Below are positions 11,601 to 17,933 of a stretch of DNA of 64,000 bases, piece by piece. Origin of the DNA: JAWPMT01 sp965267435 (GTDB taxonomy: Bacteria > Bacteroidota > Bacteroidia > Cytophagales > Cyclobacteriaceae); NCBI GenBank assembly GCA_965267435.1, contig OZ253960.1:4154001-4218000 (forward strand), read 5' to 3'. The first letter of the stretch is position 1. The number at the start of each line of letters is the position of its first letter. A model generated the notes under the pieces. It made no database searches. It was not told the DNA's origin and was given only the letters and a program-made list of their open reading frames with translations. The position numbers were made by a program, and so were the translations under genes.

Positions 11601-13256
11601 TTGTTCGAATACGGTACTGAATCGCTCCATAGTTGATTCCTGAGCCTCACTCAGCACCTCGTCGGCTACAATATGTAGGTAACCCTGATTGAAGAAAGCT
11701 TGATAGAAATGAATGGGATCCGGCATCTTCTTAAGAGCCATCTCGAACTGCTGCTCATTTAAGCTCGCCTGAACCCTTTTCAGATGTTTAGTAAACTCCG
11801 ACATGGGAGTTACCTGGTATTGGAAACGAGCCCCTGAACTCCATTCCTCAAACCTTTCACTCACCAATTTGTCACCCTTTAACGGCAGCGTAAAATGAGC
11901 CATAGGATTACCGTCGAATTGTGTCAACCACATTTTCTGGAGGTTATTTTCTGTGTCAATAACGGAATAACCACACTGTCTAACCTGATCAAAACCCAGC
12001 TCAATGAATTCCCTATACATCAAAGCTGCTACCTTCTCCAACTCGATAGAGTCATGCATCGCCATGGTCCGGCTCCTGACTCGTTCCAATGCAGCTTCAA
12101 TATGCGCTTCCCGTGCCTGGGCTTCGGCTTTTTTTAGGTCGAGAAACCTGCTGTGGGCAAAGGAAAACGCCCCACGGAAGCGCTCCCATATCTGGAAGGC
12201 TTCCTCATCCATGTAATCCGGCGTGAATGAGAACAAAGCCCCCTCCGAGAAGATAAATGCATTGCAGACTTGTCTATCGGGTGTAGCGTCGAAGGGTAGA
12301 TGATAGTCAGGGGCGTTGGCAATGGTCTGGTAAAAGTTCCTGGAGTCCTCACCAAACAGCTCATACTGGAAGATCTCCTCCTGGCTTTTCCACGCTGCGA
12401 ATATGCCTTCCAGCAATGGATGGATATCCATCTGTAGTTTTCCTATCAGATGAAGGATATCGGTATTTTCCTCCAGCATGGAGGGCCACACTTCGCACCT
12501 CGCCGGGTCATCGAATATGTTCAGCACACCACACCTTAGGTTGTAGATACCCAGATCACCAATCTCCTGAAAGAGCACTGTGGAAACCAGGTAGATATCA
12601 TCGCTGTGACGCATCGCCATGGTTTGCGAGCGCACACGCTCGAGCGCAAATTCTATTTGAGCCTCTCGGGCCTGGGCTTCGGCTTTTCTGAGGTCAAGGA
12701 AACGGGCATATACCTGCTCAAATGTTTTCGCAAAACGAACGAACACTTCCTCTGCTTCCGGCACGGCCTCGTACGTCACGAAGAGCAAGTAGCCATACTT
12801 GAAGTAGGCCGCGTAGTCCAGCTGAGCAGCGGGTACTTGCTCTCCCTGTTCTTGGTACCATTGCAGTACAGATTTATGGCCGGGCAATGTTTTGAGGTAG
12901 TCATAGTGGGCCTTGCTCTGCTCCTCCGAGTAGGATTGTACGTGTAGGGGGACTCCCTCCTTCCCCTTGTTGTAATAATCCAGAAAAATGCCTTCGCGAG
13001 GGGTCTTATAGATGGAAGACACCTCCGTCGTGCTGAACCACTCCGTTGAATTCCCTTGTTCCTCGTTGTAGATATGGAAGGCGCATCCCCACACGCTGAT
13101 CCCCAAAGCTTTCACCTCTCTGGTTAGCAGCAAAGAAGTTTCAGATAGCTCGTCGCTACTTTGCATGGCCATCGCACGAGCTCGGATTCGGTCAAGGGCC
13201 GCCTCCACCTCGAGCTTTCGCTGAAGTTCAGCGACTTTAGCCGATAAGTCTTCCAT
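5607..13256 (-). CDS. Giant soluble histidine kinase with 12 tandem sensor modules
   Basis: About 2549 residues with no signal peptide or TM helix, so it is predicted to be cytoplasmic. Twelve GAF-like modules of about 184-198 residues follow one another. Each opens with a helix of the form AEAQAREAQIEAALERVR, then a MAMHxSxEL turn, a variable alpha/beta core, and a closing helix FEQTYTRFLDLQK that runs into the next module. A coiled coil leads into the H-box GIAHEIQNPLNF (His2314) and the ATPase with DNGPGVP and GTGLGLSLSYD. The start at 13256 (MEDLSAKV) fits the first helix. Upstream in-frame starts (ATG 13382, TTG 13463) would run into the divergent SDR gene. GAF-like is my fold inference; I do not recognise the modules as a named family. 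Ligand and partner are unknown, and there is no receiver domain or regulator nearby. It is followed 24 nt later by the DUF559 gene. Confidence 0.88.
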   Translation of the reverse strand: MEDLSAKVAELQRKLEVEAALDRIRARAMAMQSSDELSETSLLLTREVKALGISVWGCAFHIYNEEQGNSTEWFSTTEVSSIYKTPREGIFLDYYNKGKEGVPLHVQSYSEEQSKAHYDYLKTLPGHKSVLQWYQEQGEQVPAAQLDYAAYFKYGYLLFVTYEAVPEAEEVFVRFAKTFEQVYARFLDLRKAEAQAREAQIEFALERVRSQTMAMRHSDDIYLVSTVLFQEIGDLGIYNLRCGVLNIFDDPARCEVWPSMLEENTDILHLIGKLQMDIHPLLEGIFAAWKSQEEIFQYELFGEDSRNFYQTIANAPDYHLPFDATPDRQVCNAFIFSEGALFSFTPDYMDEEAFQIWERFRGAFSFAHSRFLDLKKAEAQAREAHIEAALERVRSRTMAMHDSIELEKVAALMYREFIELGFDQVRQCGYSVIDTENNLQKMWLTQFDGNPMAHFTLPLKGDKLVSERFEEWSSGARFQYQVTPMSEFTKHLKRVQASLNEQQFEMALKKMPDPIHFYQAFFNQGYLHIVADEVLSEAQESTMERFSTVFEQTYTRFLDLQQAEAQAREAQMEAALERVRSRSLAMQKSEELVDVIEITFGQLRNLNLVMDGCGIDVFEDDSGDFRIWSATPEHTYPLELYIPYIDHPVMNRVKTARESNEQLFTDSLSKEVIRTYYQHTLENTVMKDVISGDRQKRILQADGFNRVMSVLKNTGFFIFNFREYIYSEEDQMLIARFGKVFEQTYTRFLDLQKAEEQAYEARIQTALERIRSAAMAMHSSDGLSRVAEVLREQMALLGQKELESCIVQLYEKGSDTYVAYYSFKMPNATNKKLVHDVAIVPWKETAWSRKVISQYEAGIDTFGIHAEKAMLEEWYAMLAKVSPRTVEYDRVDTLQVPDELYYYFACFSGGFLSVISYDPPTHEAKQLLIRAANTFDIAYRRFQDLQKAETQAREAEIELALERVRAKSMAMHETSGLNDVILVVFQQFQELNIRLDSCFINVFNEGKDLNLWISTGEGLTYPYSTFPYIDNPLFNRQEEARQRGESFFTLEMTRKEKDSFFDHFFKHLSGVTVDKKRKDYIYNSKGVAISFALFEHAVVGMANYQGEPYSDEENAILRRISKVFEQTYTRFLDLQKAEAQAREAQIEAALERVRARSMAMHKSEELQDVIVLVYEQMSQLGISTDSVQVEIFKEDSDHIHCWVANEYAPYGSEVVIEDLGFGFVKDLVEARKAGEEEFFFSVDKEIKDKYYDLAFRETDLQMLPEGKKKRIAEGRFLTVYEVFKKKTGLQLGAFDVDEFPEEDKRILRRFAEVFDQFYIRFLDLRRAEEQAREAQIEASLERVRSRTMGMHHSNELAEVAGVCYGELRALGIVKESDGFHFTIYDEENETADLWVTEPGGTPITQSLELSLSAFPPAKATFDKWRAKPPQSRSEQLSAVELSPQDIADTIALLSAHPVFREMILTQRLTSNPPKSWWVYDAWFSQGTLVIDCLSDSIPEESLGTLSRFAKVFEQTYTRFLDLQKAEAQAREAQIEAALERVRARAMALHHSEELKEVIAIIYQQLTGLGLKIIDTNIGIEDEETRDITFWGSGLSGIEMPPKFTVPYLDQKIVQRLHYWDRSNQFHYYHLKGREFQSYWKILLRESEYKDAPKEYMDVAIGMKQVHLSHVSIKHGMLEVASDRKFSDDQIEILKQFGSVVDLTYTRFVDLQKAEAQAREAQIEAALERVRSRSMGMQSSDELVDILQITFDELTKMGMDLARVIIWIFNEKDRSVDWWITNPESNNTATCFHMPEQDHELYRKYWEAYDQQLCPWLYTLEGEEKRTWHRQIFSQTRLSGLPEAVKTAMQSPGKVFLTNCFNKYSVFLSGSHDPLPEEHTNIMLRFGQVFEQSYTRFRDIEQAEAQARDAQIEAALERVRARSMAMHDSSELIEVATLMFREFEKLDLEAFLTCGYLIPDEAAEVTRCWFAQTQRDFLVQFDALLTGDPVLDDRYKAWKEQVPIFKYEVGGAQLAHHLQIVFPLDQRNEEEDLAVVAMPDPTIFYTANFSHGYILVIADHEMDRDQERILLRFRSTFEQAYIRFLDLQKAEEQAKLAIRQSVTDRIRAEITSMRTPKDLERITPLMWKELINLGVPFFRCGIFIMDEVHRIAHTYLTTPQGESLAAIDVTFDANPLAQASVENWRRQEVYVTEWDQKQFIANMTALLDDKLLEDPDRYQHGEPAPERLVLHLVPFKQGMLYVGNTDHLDPDQIELVKLLAQTFSVAYARYEDFTQLEEAKLRVESALNDLQSTQSQLVHAEKMASLGELTAGIAHEIQNPLNFVNNFSDLNKELIDDLREELKEGNIEEVEAILQDVFGNEEKILFHGKRAEEIVKSMLQHSRAGDGEKRPADINAIADEYLRLSYHGLRAKDKSFNAEFKAHLAEDLPEIQVVPQDIGRVLLNLINNAFSAVSERREADGNGYVPTVEVFTSKVRSGIEIRVKDNGPGVPDDIREKIFQPFFTTKPTGSGTGLGLSLSYDIVTKGHGGTLEMETSVGDGTEFRIQLPIV
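6921..13172 (-). repeat. Twelve-unit in-frame tandem repeat inside the giant kinase gene
   Basis: The codons for the MAM (or MAL/MGM/LAM/TSM) marker of each module begin on the plus map at 6921, 7482, 8049, 8613, 9207, 9777, 10344, 10926, 11499, 12057, 12612 and 13164. Spacings are 552-594 bp and every one is a multiple of three. DNA around the markers and linkers is strongly conserved, while the central parts of the units have diverged. The last unit before the kinase (6921) has the most degenerate linker. Confidence 0.9.
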
Positions 13257-13391
13257 TGGAGGTTTGGGTCGGGGCCATGGTGGAAGATAATAAATTGTAG
13301 CGGCAAAGTCACGCAAAGCGTATAGTGTGCCTCGGACCCTATTGAATAGTCCCCGGTGCGGGGTATCTTGCTCCCAACTCATCACGAACAA

Positions 13392-14162
13392 ATGGAAACT
13401 ACAAACAAAGTCGCTATCGTCACCGGTTCGGGCACAGGAGTGGGAGCCGCCACCTGTATCCAATTAGCCCAAAAGGGCTGGAACGTAGTCGTGAATTATT
13501 CCAGAAGTAAGTCTGAAGCTGAAGAGACGGCTGCACAATGCCGGGAATTTGGGAATGATGTCCTCCTACTGAAGGGAGACGTCAGCGCAGATGAGGATTG
13601 CAAAAAGTTGGCCTCAGAGGCCATGGATGCCTGGGGACGCATAGATGCACTGGTCAACAATGCGGGCAGATCAAGGTTGTGCTCCTACGATGACCTGGAT
13701 GGTCTAAGCAAGGAAGACTTCCTACAGCTCTACGAGGTAAATGTGGTGGGTGCTTACCAAATGACGCGGGCTTGTGCTCCCCATTTGAAAGCGCAGAAGG
13801 GGTCGATTGTCAATACCTGCTCCATCAGCGCTGTGTCTGGTGTGGGCAGCTCAATCGCCTATGCCGCCTCCAAAGGGGCGCTCGCAACGATGACCCTGGC
13901 ACTGGGGCATGCCCTTGCACCGGAGGTCCGTGTCAATGGCGTACATCCCGGATTCATCGATGGGCGCTGGACACGTAACTTCCTAAAGGAGCGATATGAT
14001 GAGGTAGCGGGGCGTATGAGCGAACACAGCATCTTGAAGCGTGTAGCTACGCCAGAGGACATAGCCCGATCCATCGTTTACCTGGTGATAGATGCCACAG
14101 CGGTAACCGGTCAAATACTCGTGGTCGACAATGGACAGCTAGGTCACATCGGGGGGATGTAG
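13392..14162 (+). CDS. SDR-family oxidoreductase
   Basis: Short-chain dehydrogenase/reductase of 256 aa (from METTNKVAIVTG), classical type. The Rossmann cofactor motif TGSGTGVG is near the start and LVNNAGRS near residue 90. The catalytic Ser lies in CSISAVSG and the Tyr/Lys pair in AYAASKGAL. The C-terminal part (GQILVVDNGQL) is typical of the FabG-like subgroup, which usually reduces or oxidises keto/hydroxy groups with NAD(P)H. The substrate cannot be told from sequence. I chose the ATG at 13392; in-frame sequence extends upstream to 13356, but the MRGILLPTHH stretch does not look like SDR sequence. The gene is divergent from the giant kinase across about 135 bp and converges on the DUF819 gene with only 5 bp between stops. 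Confidence 0.85.
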   Translation: METTNKVAIVTGSGTGVGAATCIQLAQKGWNVVVNYSRSKSEAEETAAQCREFGNDVLLLKGDVSADEDCKKLASEAMDAWGRIDALVNNAGRSRLCSYDDLDGLSKEDFLQLYEVNVVGAYQMTRACAPHLKAQKGSIVNTCSISAVSGVGSSIAYAASKGALATMTLALGHALAPEVRVNGVHPGFIDGRWTRNFLKERYDEVAGRMSEHSILKRVATPEDIARSIVYLVIDATAVTGQILVVDNGQLGHIGGM

Positions 14163-14167
14163 ATCGG

Positions 14168-15325
14168 CTATGCGAGGGATGCCGCCACCATGAATCCAAG
14201 GTAGGTGCCAATGCCGTATCCCAGCGAACCAATCAGAATCGAAGGCAACAACAGATCCTCACGGTCCAATCCTTCGGCGAGCGCCAGGGCCGATGAAGGT
14301 CCACCAATATTTGCCTGAGAGGCAATCGCCGCCACGTCCCAGTCTTGGTTGAAAATACCTGCCAGGAGGAAAGTAACGGATCCGTGTGTCAGCACGATCA
14401 CCAATATGACGCCCAGTAGGGTCACAGCCAGGGTGCCTATTTCCGCGACAGCCGCTATCTCGCAATAGGCGCCAATAACGGCGAGGAATAAGTAGATAGC
14501 ATATAACCCCAATACCTTAGCCCCTTTCAGGGACTTCACCCAAGGAATTTGTGCGAGCAACAGGGCAATCGTCGTAAGGATCAGCACCGATGGAAAATTG
14601 ATTGAAAACCAAGTATCGAGTAGATCGGCTATGGCTTCCGACAGCCAGATCGTCAGTGCGCCCCCACCGAGGAGAATGGCGAGCGTCAGTGGGCGGAAGG
14701 CTTCGGCACCTCCAATGCTCTCAGATGGCTGGTTGACCTGGTCCGACTGCGCTTCGTACGTCCTTTTCCGTGGCCATACCTTTTGAAAGAATCTTGGTAT
14801 GGCGATACACATCACCATCCACAGCGCGGTAATAATGTTGTCAATGGCAGCAGTCCCGGCAAACAGGTTGCCTTGCTTCATCATGTCGTATTCGATGGCA
14901 ATGGCGTTGAAGTTGACGCTGCCCCCGATATAGGTGCCTGTAAGCATTCCTCCCAACGCATGGCGAAATTCGCCAAGAGCCGATGCGCCAAAGATGTTGA
15001 AAGCCAATAGCGCTCCCAGCATCGTGCCCGTGGCTCCTGCCAAAAACAAAAAAATCATCGGCCCACCTGCCGCCCGGATACTGTTGAGATCGACACCAAG
15101 CAAAAGCAGAAAGATCGCCATCGGTGCCACGTAAGTAAAGATCCCGTCGTACAGAGGTGATCCCTGTGACGCGGACGGCACCAGACCCAGATTCGCAATG
15201 ACAGCCGTCAACAGGATGACAAGCAGGGTAGTCCCCAGGTATTTGAAGATGGTATTCTTCGCCAGCCAATCGCTGACGATGATCATGAGGCAGAGGAAGA
15301 AGAGGACGAGGAGCGGGGAATGCAT
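14168..15325 (-). CDS. DUF819 family integral membrane protein
   Basis: Polytopic inner-membrane protein, about 385 aa, of the DUF819 (YjcL-like) family. Hydrophobic segments follow throughout (for example HSPLLVLFFLCLMIIVSDWL and GTTLLVILLTAVIANLGLV). Glycine-rich family motifs are visible: GVDLNSIRAAGGPM, GGMLTGTYIGGSVNFNAIA and ANIGGPSSALALAEG. The repeated GGSVN/NIGGPS motifs suggest a two-fold carrier-like topology, but no substrate is established for the family. The start is placed at ATG 15325 (MHSPLLV). Longer versions (ATG 15385, TTG 15394) would translate the adjacent G/C-run repeat as SPFEGGRG and are unlikely. The gene is tail-to-tail with the SDR gene. Confidence 0.8.
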   Translation of the reverse strand: MHSPLLVLFFLCLMIIVSDWLAKNTIFKYLGTTLLVILLTAVIANLGLVPSASQGSPLYDGIFTYVAPMAIFLLLLGVDLNSIRAAGGPMIFLFLAGATGTMLGALLAFNIFGASALGEFRHALGGMLTGTYIGGSVNFNAIAIEYDMMKQGNLFAGTAAIDNIITALWMVMCIAIPRFFQKVWPRKRTYEAQSDQVNQPSESIGGAEAFRPLTLAILLGGGALTIWLSEAIADLLDTWFSINFPSVLILTTIALLLAQIPWVKSLKGAKVLGLYAIYLFLAVIGAYCEIAAVAEIGTLAVTLLGVILVIVLTHGSVTFLLAGIFNQDWDVAAIASQANIGGPSSALALAEGLDREDLLLPSILIGSLGYGIGTYLGFMVAASLA

Positions 15326-15348
15326 GGATGCAATGATAGTGAGGATCA

Positions 15349-15378
15349 CCCCCCTGCCCCCCTCAAAGGGGGAAAAGA
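15349..15378. repeat. G/C-run palindromic repeat arm
   Basis: C-run, CTG, C-run, TCAAA, G-run, AAAAGATT. It is the same design as the arms at 5109-5193 and 15866-15894. It lies between the DUF819 start and the kinase pseudogene. Translated in the DUF819 frame it gives FEGGRG, the same peptide seen in the odd N-terminus of the TPR kinase. Confidence 0.55.
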
Positions 15379-15400
15379 TTGCCATTCGTAGCAAAAGTCC

Positions 15401-15768
15401 CTAATCGCCAACCGGCAAAGTCACAACAAACTCGGCGCCTTCGCCTTCCTGGCTGTTGACTTCGATCTGGCCGCCGTGGCCCTTGGTGATGATGTCGTAG
15501 CTAAGGCTGAGCCCCAGACCGGTGCGGAATTAGAGTCCAGTGGGTCTACTTTGTAGTTGACAAACTCTGCTCCATCATATCGGAAAAGGCCTTTATTGTT
15601 GGTAGACAACCACAGAAATCCTCGCTCATCTTCCACCATACCTCCCACACTCGCTCGCTCACCGCCCAAATCCCTCATTGAAGATATCCTGACAGGCTGG
15701 CCGATGGAATCCGATAGATTGGCAAGGAGAAGAGTAAGTACGGATAAAAAGAGAGGATTGCACCTCAT
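15401..15768 (-). pseudogene. Deletion-fused remnant of a propeller histidine kinase
   Basis: The 5' part encodes a signal peptide (FLSVLTLLLANLSDSIGQ) and one propeller blade (GFLWLSTNNKGLFRYDGAEF), closely matching the start of a kinase like the one at 1-3155. After VDPLDSNS (near 15525) the frame no longer makes sense. Reading another frame from the same point gives GLGLSLSYDIITKGHGG and a normal kinase C-terminus ending at a TAG at 15401-15403. The two ends of a roughly 3-kb kinase gene are therefore joined with loss of the whole middle and a frame shift. The product would be a secreted peptide of about 115 aa with a nonsense tail. Confidence 0.85.
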
Positions 15769-15865
15769 TTTCCACAGTTCAGGTTTAACAGCGCATTGTG
15801 GAATTTAGCAAAGGTTTGGGGGAAATGGTACCCTTTTCACCGGACCCTAGCACAAGGGGATTAAA

Positions 15866-15894
15866 TCCCCCTGCCCCCTTTGAAAAGGGGGATT
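15866..15894. repeat. G/C-run palindromic repeat arm
   Basis: C-run, TTTGAAAA, G-run hairpin ending just before the MATE stop codon at 15896. It is related to the arms at 5109-5193 and 15349-15378. It could also act as a hairpin at the 3' end of the MATE transcript, but no T-tract follows. Confidence 0.5.
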
Positions 15895-15895
15895 G

Positions 15896-17206
15896 CTACC
15901 CTCTCATCAACCCCTTCGTCAACAGCTGAAACCTCCAGACGTGCAGGATAGCGGCGACGGTGAGGCCAATCAGTAGAGCGTACCAGATGCCATGGACACC
16001 CAGACCAAAGGTGAAGCCTAGCAAATAGCCTCCGGGAATGGCCAAGATGAAGAAAGCGAAGAAGGTGACATAAGTGGGGATTCGAACGTCGGTCAGTCCC
16101 CGCAGTACTCCCAACCCCACCGCCTGGCAGCCATCGGAGATCTGGAAGCCAGCGGCGATGAAAAGGAGACTTGCCGCCAACTGGCGAACAGACTCATCGC
16201 CGATGTAGAGCGAGGGCAGCTCATAATTAAAGACAATCATCACCAGTCCACAGCATCCCATGAAGGCAATGGACAGCAAAAAACAGGAGTAGCCAGCCTG
16301 TCGCAGCGTAAGAATGTCATTGAGGCCTTTTTGATTAGCGACTCGTATTTGGGAAGCGGCCGCAATGCCGGTCGCAGCCATGTAAGAAATCGCCGCCAGA
16401 TTTAGTGCGATCTGATGTGCGGCCAACTCCTCCGCTCCCAGCCAGCCCACCATGATGGCGGCTGTGGCAAAAGCCCCCACTTCGAAGATGTACTGCATGC
16501 CTGAAGGGATCCCCAACTTCACCAACCGTCGAATGACAGGTCGCTCGAAATGCCATGCAAAGCCAACCCATTGCTTTCGGCTCATCCAAATCATCATAAT
16601 GGCCATCACTATCCGAGAGATGAGCGTTGCAAGTGCCGCTCCGTTGAGGCCCATCTCGGGAAAGCCAAACTTTCCGAATATCAGAAGGTAGTTGAGGAGA
16701 ACGTTCAGCACGTTGGAGACAATCGAGACGACCATCGGGTTGAAGGTGTCTGATAGGCCTTCTGCAAACTGTCGGAATGTCTGAAAGATCATTACCGGAA
16801 ACAGGGACATGCACACAATGAAGAGGTAGCCGCCGGCCGCCGATGCCACGGGAGGCTCCTGGCCAAAGTATCCCAAGAATGGCAGGATCGCAAACGACAA
16901 CAAGACCATTACTACACCAAGAATGGCATTGACGAGTAATCCATTCTGCAGGTACTTGAGCAGCTGCGGCTGGTCCTTGGGATCTGCTGCCGCCACGAGT
17001 GGCGTGATGGCGTAGCTCACGCCAATACCGAACAGCAAAAACACTGCAAAGAATGTCCCGGCAAAAGTGGCAGCCGCCAGTGGTATCACTCCGACCTGGC
17101 CGACCATCGCAGTGTCGGCCACGGAGACCATGATATGGCCGAGCTGACCCACCATCACGGGCGTGGCGAGCTTGACATTTCTCCGTAGATGTTCCTGAAT
17201 GGTCAT
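15896..17206 (-). CDS. MATE family efflux transporter
   Basis: Twelve-helix inner-membrane exporter, 436 aa, of the multidrug and toxic compound extrusion family (NorM-like). These proteins usually expel cationic drugs or metabolites in exchange for Na+ or H+. The N-terminus MTIQEHLRRNVKLATPVMVGQLGHI is followed by the family-typical VADTAMVGQVGVIPLAAATF. The second half repeats the pattern around PSGMQYIFEVGAFATAAIMVGWLG. Length is normal and no frameshift is seen. The ATG at 17206 is the only good start. It is probably transcribed alone: the upstream side is a 0.7-kb repeat-filled spacer. Confidence 0.9.
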   Translation of the reverse strand: MTIQEHLRRNVKLATPVMVGQLGHIMVSVADTAMVGQVGVIPLAAATFAGTFFAVFLLFGIGVSYAITPLVAAADPKDQPQLLKYLQNGLLVNAILGVVMVLLSFAILPFLGYFGQEPPVASAAGGYLFIVCMSLFPVMIFQTFRQFAEGLSDTFNPMVVSIVSNVLNVLLNYLLIFGKFGFPEMGLNGAALATLISRIVMAIMMIWMSRKQWVGFAWHFERPVIRRLVKLGIPSGMQYIFEVGAFATAAIMVGWLGAEELAAHQIALNLAAISYMAATGIAAASQIRVANQKGLNDILTLRQAGYSCFLLSIAFMGCCGLVMIVFNYELPSLYIGDESVRQLAASLLFIAAGFQISDGCQAVGLGVLRGLTDVRIPTYVTFFAFFILAIPGGYLLGFTFGLGVHGIWYALLIGLTVAAILHVWRFQLLTKGLMRG

Positions 17207-17310
17207 AGGGGTGCTTTGACGAGGCGCAAATGTCGTAAATCGATGAGTATTTCAGGGTCGGTCCCTCTTAAAACTCACATTTTCACACCGCTCAGAGCCG
17301 CGGAGGCTGA

Positions 17311-17334
17311 TACTTTTTGAAAGAGCAAAAAGTA
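17311..17334. repeat. TACTTTTTG palindrome
   Basis: Perfect 9-bp stem TACTTTTTG / CAAAAAGTA with a 6-nt AAAGAG loop, followed by a GC-rich CGGTCCGCCGCCGCGGCC stretch. Its form suggests a dispersed intergenic element; only one copy is in this window. Confidence 0.45.
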
Positions 17335-17728
17335 GCGGTCCGCCGCCGCGGCCAAAAACTCTTTCCTTCATACAAGGTCTTCCGAGAGCTGGTATCCCTC
17401 TGCATTCGTGTGGTGGCACCAAGGACTAGCGATATGATTGATCTTCGAGCCAATGCGTGGCACGACTGGTATGAAGGAATCTTCCCGAGAACCGTGTGTC
17501 CATGTAAAATCGATCGAGCATCGCTGGTAAAAGTATGGTTGATTTTGTCAATTCGTCATTCCTGCGAACTTCACCTAATCGACGGTCTAGGGAGAAGGTT
17601 TTGTAATGCAGGAATCTGAATTGAAAAAGCAGGCATACGGCTTTCGGGCCACAGATAGAGCGGATTATCCGCGGGGACGGCGGGACCCCAGAAGCTGTAA
17701 ACGTCAAAGAAAAACAACAGGACTCACC

Positions 17729-17760
17729 GGGGGTCCCGGCACAAGGCCGGGAGCGGGGAG
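17729..17760. repeat. 32-bp dispersed repeat, copy 1
   Basis: Begins GGGGTCCCGGCAC and ends GGGAGCGGGGAGC, with an internal CCCGGC/GCCGGG stem. The reverse complement of 29539-29570 matches it at 31 of 32 positions by eye. The two copies are about 11.8 kb apart and in opposite orientation, both in gene-free spacers. Confidence 0.75.
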
Positions 17761-17933
17761 CGAGATATGAGTGATAGCTGGGTCGTGAAGAGAGCGACAA
17801 GGATCTCGGCATCCAGCAGGAATCACCTGATCGCTCTCTTCACGAGGCCCCACAGCAACTAGAATTCTAAACTCGGCGGGAGGCCCCGGAATGAATGCGG
17901 CCGGCCAGGTCCGGGGATTACTGCCTGGATATC

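Larger units (their letters stand above)
17207..17933. other. Gene-free spacer rich in palindromic repeats
   Basis: 727 bp with no convincing gene on either strand; short open frames show low-complexity or unrelated translations. It holds three hairpin-forming elements: a TACTTTTTG/CAAAAAGTA palindrome (17311-17334), a widely spaced ATTCCTGC/GCAGGAAT inverted pair (17558-17565 and 17608-17615), and a CCCGGC/GCCGGG element (17729-17760) repeated at 29.5 kb. The 5' leader of the MATE gene must lie at its left end. Confidence 0.6.

Noticed and set aside
6921..13172. The twelve-unit array as a possible assembly artefact
   Set aside because: Unit cores are strongly diverged and every unit keeps frame with different spacing. 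A collapse or duplication artefact would give identical units.
13256..13463. Upstream extension of the giant kinase to TTG 13463 or ATG 13382
   Set aside because: The extension overlaps the divergent SDR coding region and its translation (PPWPRPKPP and similar) does not look like the module that follows. ATG 13256 begins the first conserved helix.
15349..15378. C-run/G-run hairpin as a transcription terminator
   Set aside because: No T-tract follows on either strand, and related copies occur at other sites, including across a gene start, which fits a dispersed repeat better.
17317..17812. Open frames on both strands in the 17.2-17.9 kb spacer
   Set aside because: They run through palindromic repeats, give low-complexity or unrelated peptides, and have no neighbouring start signals.
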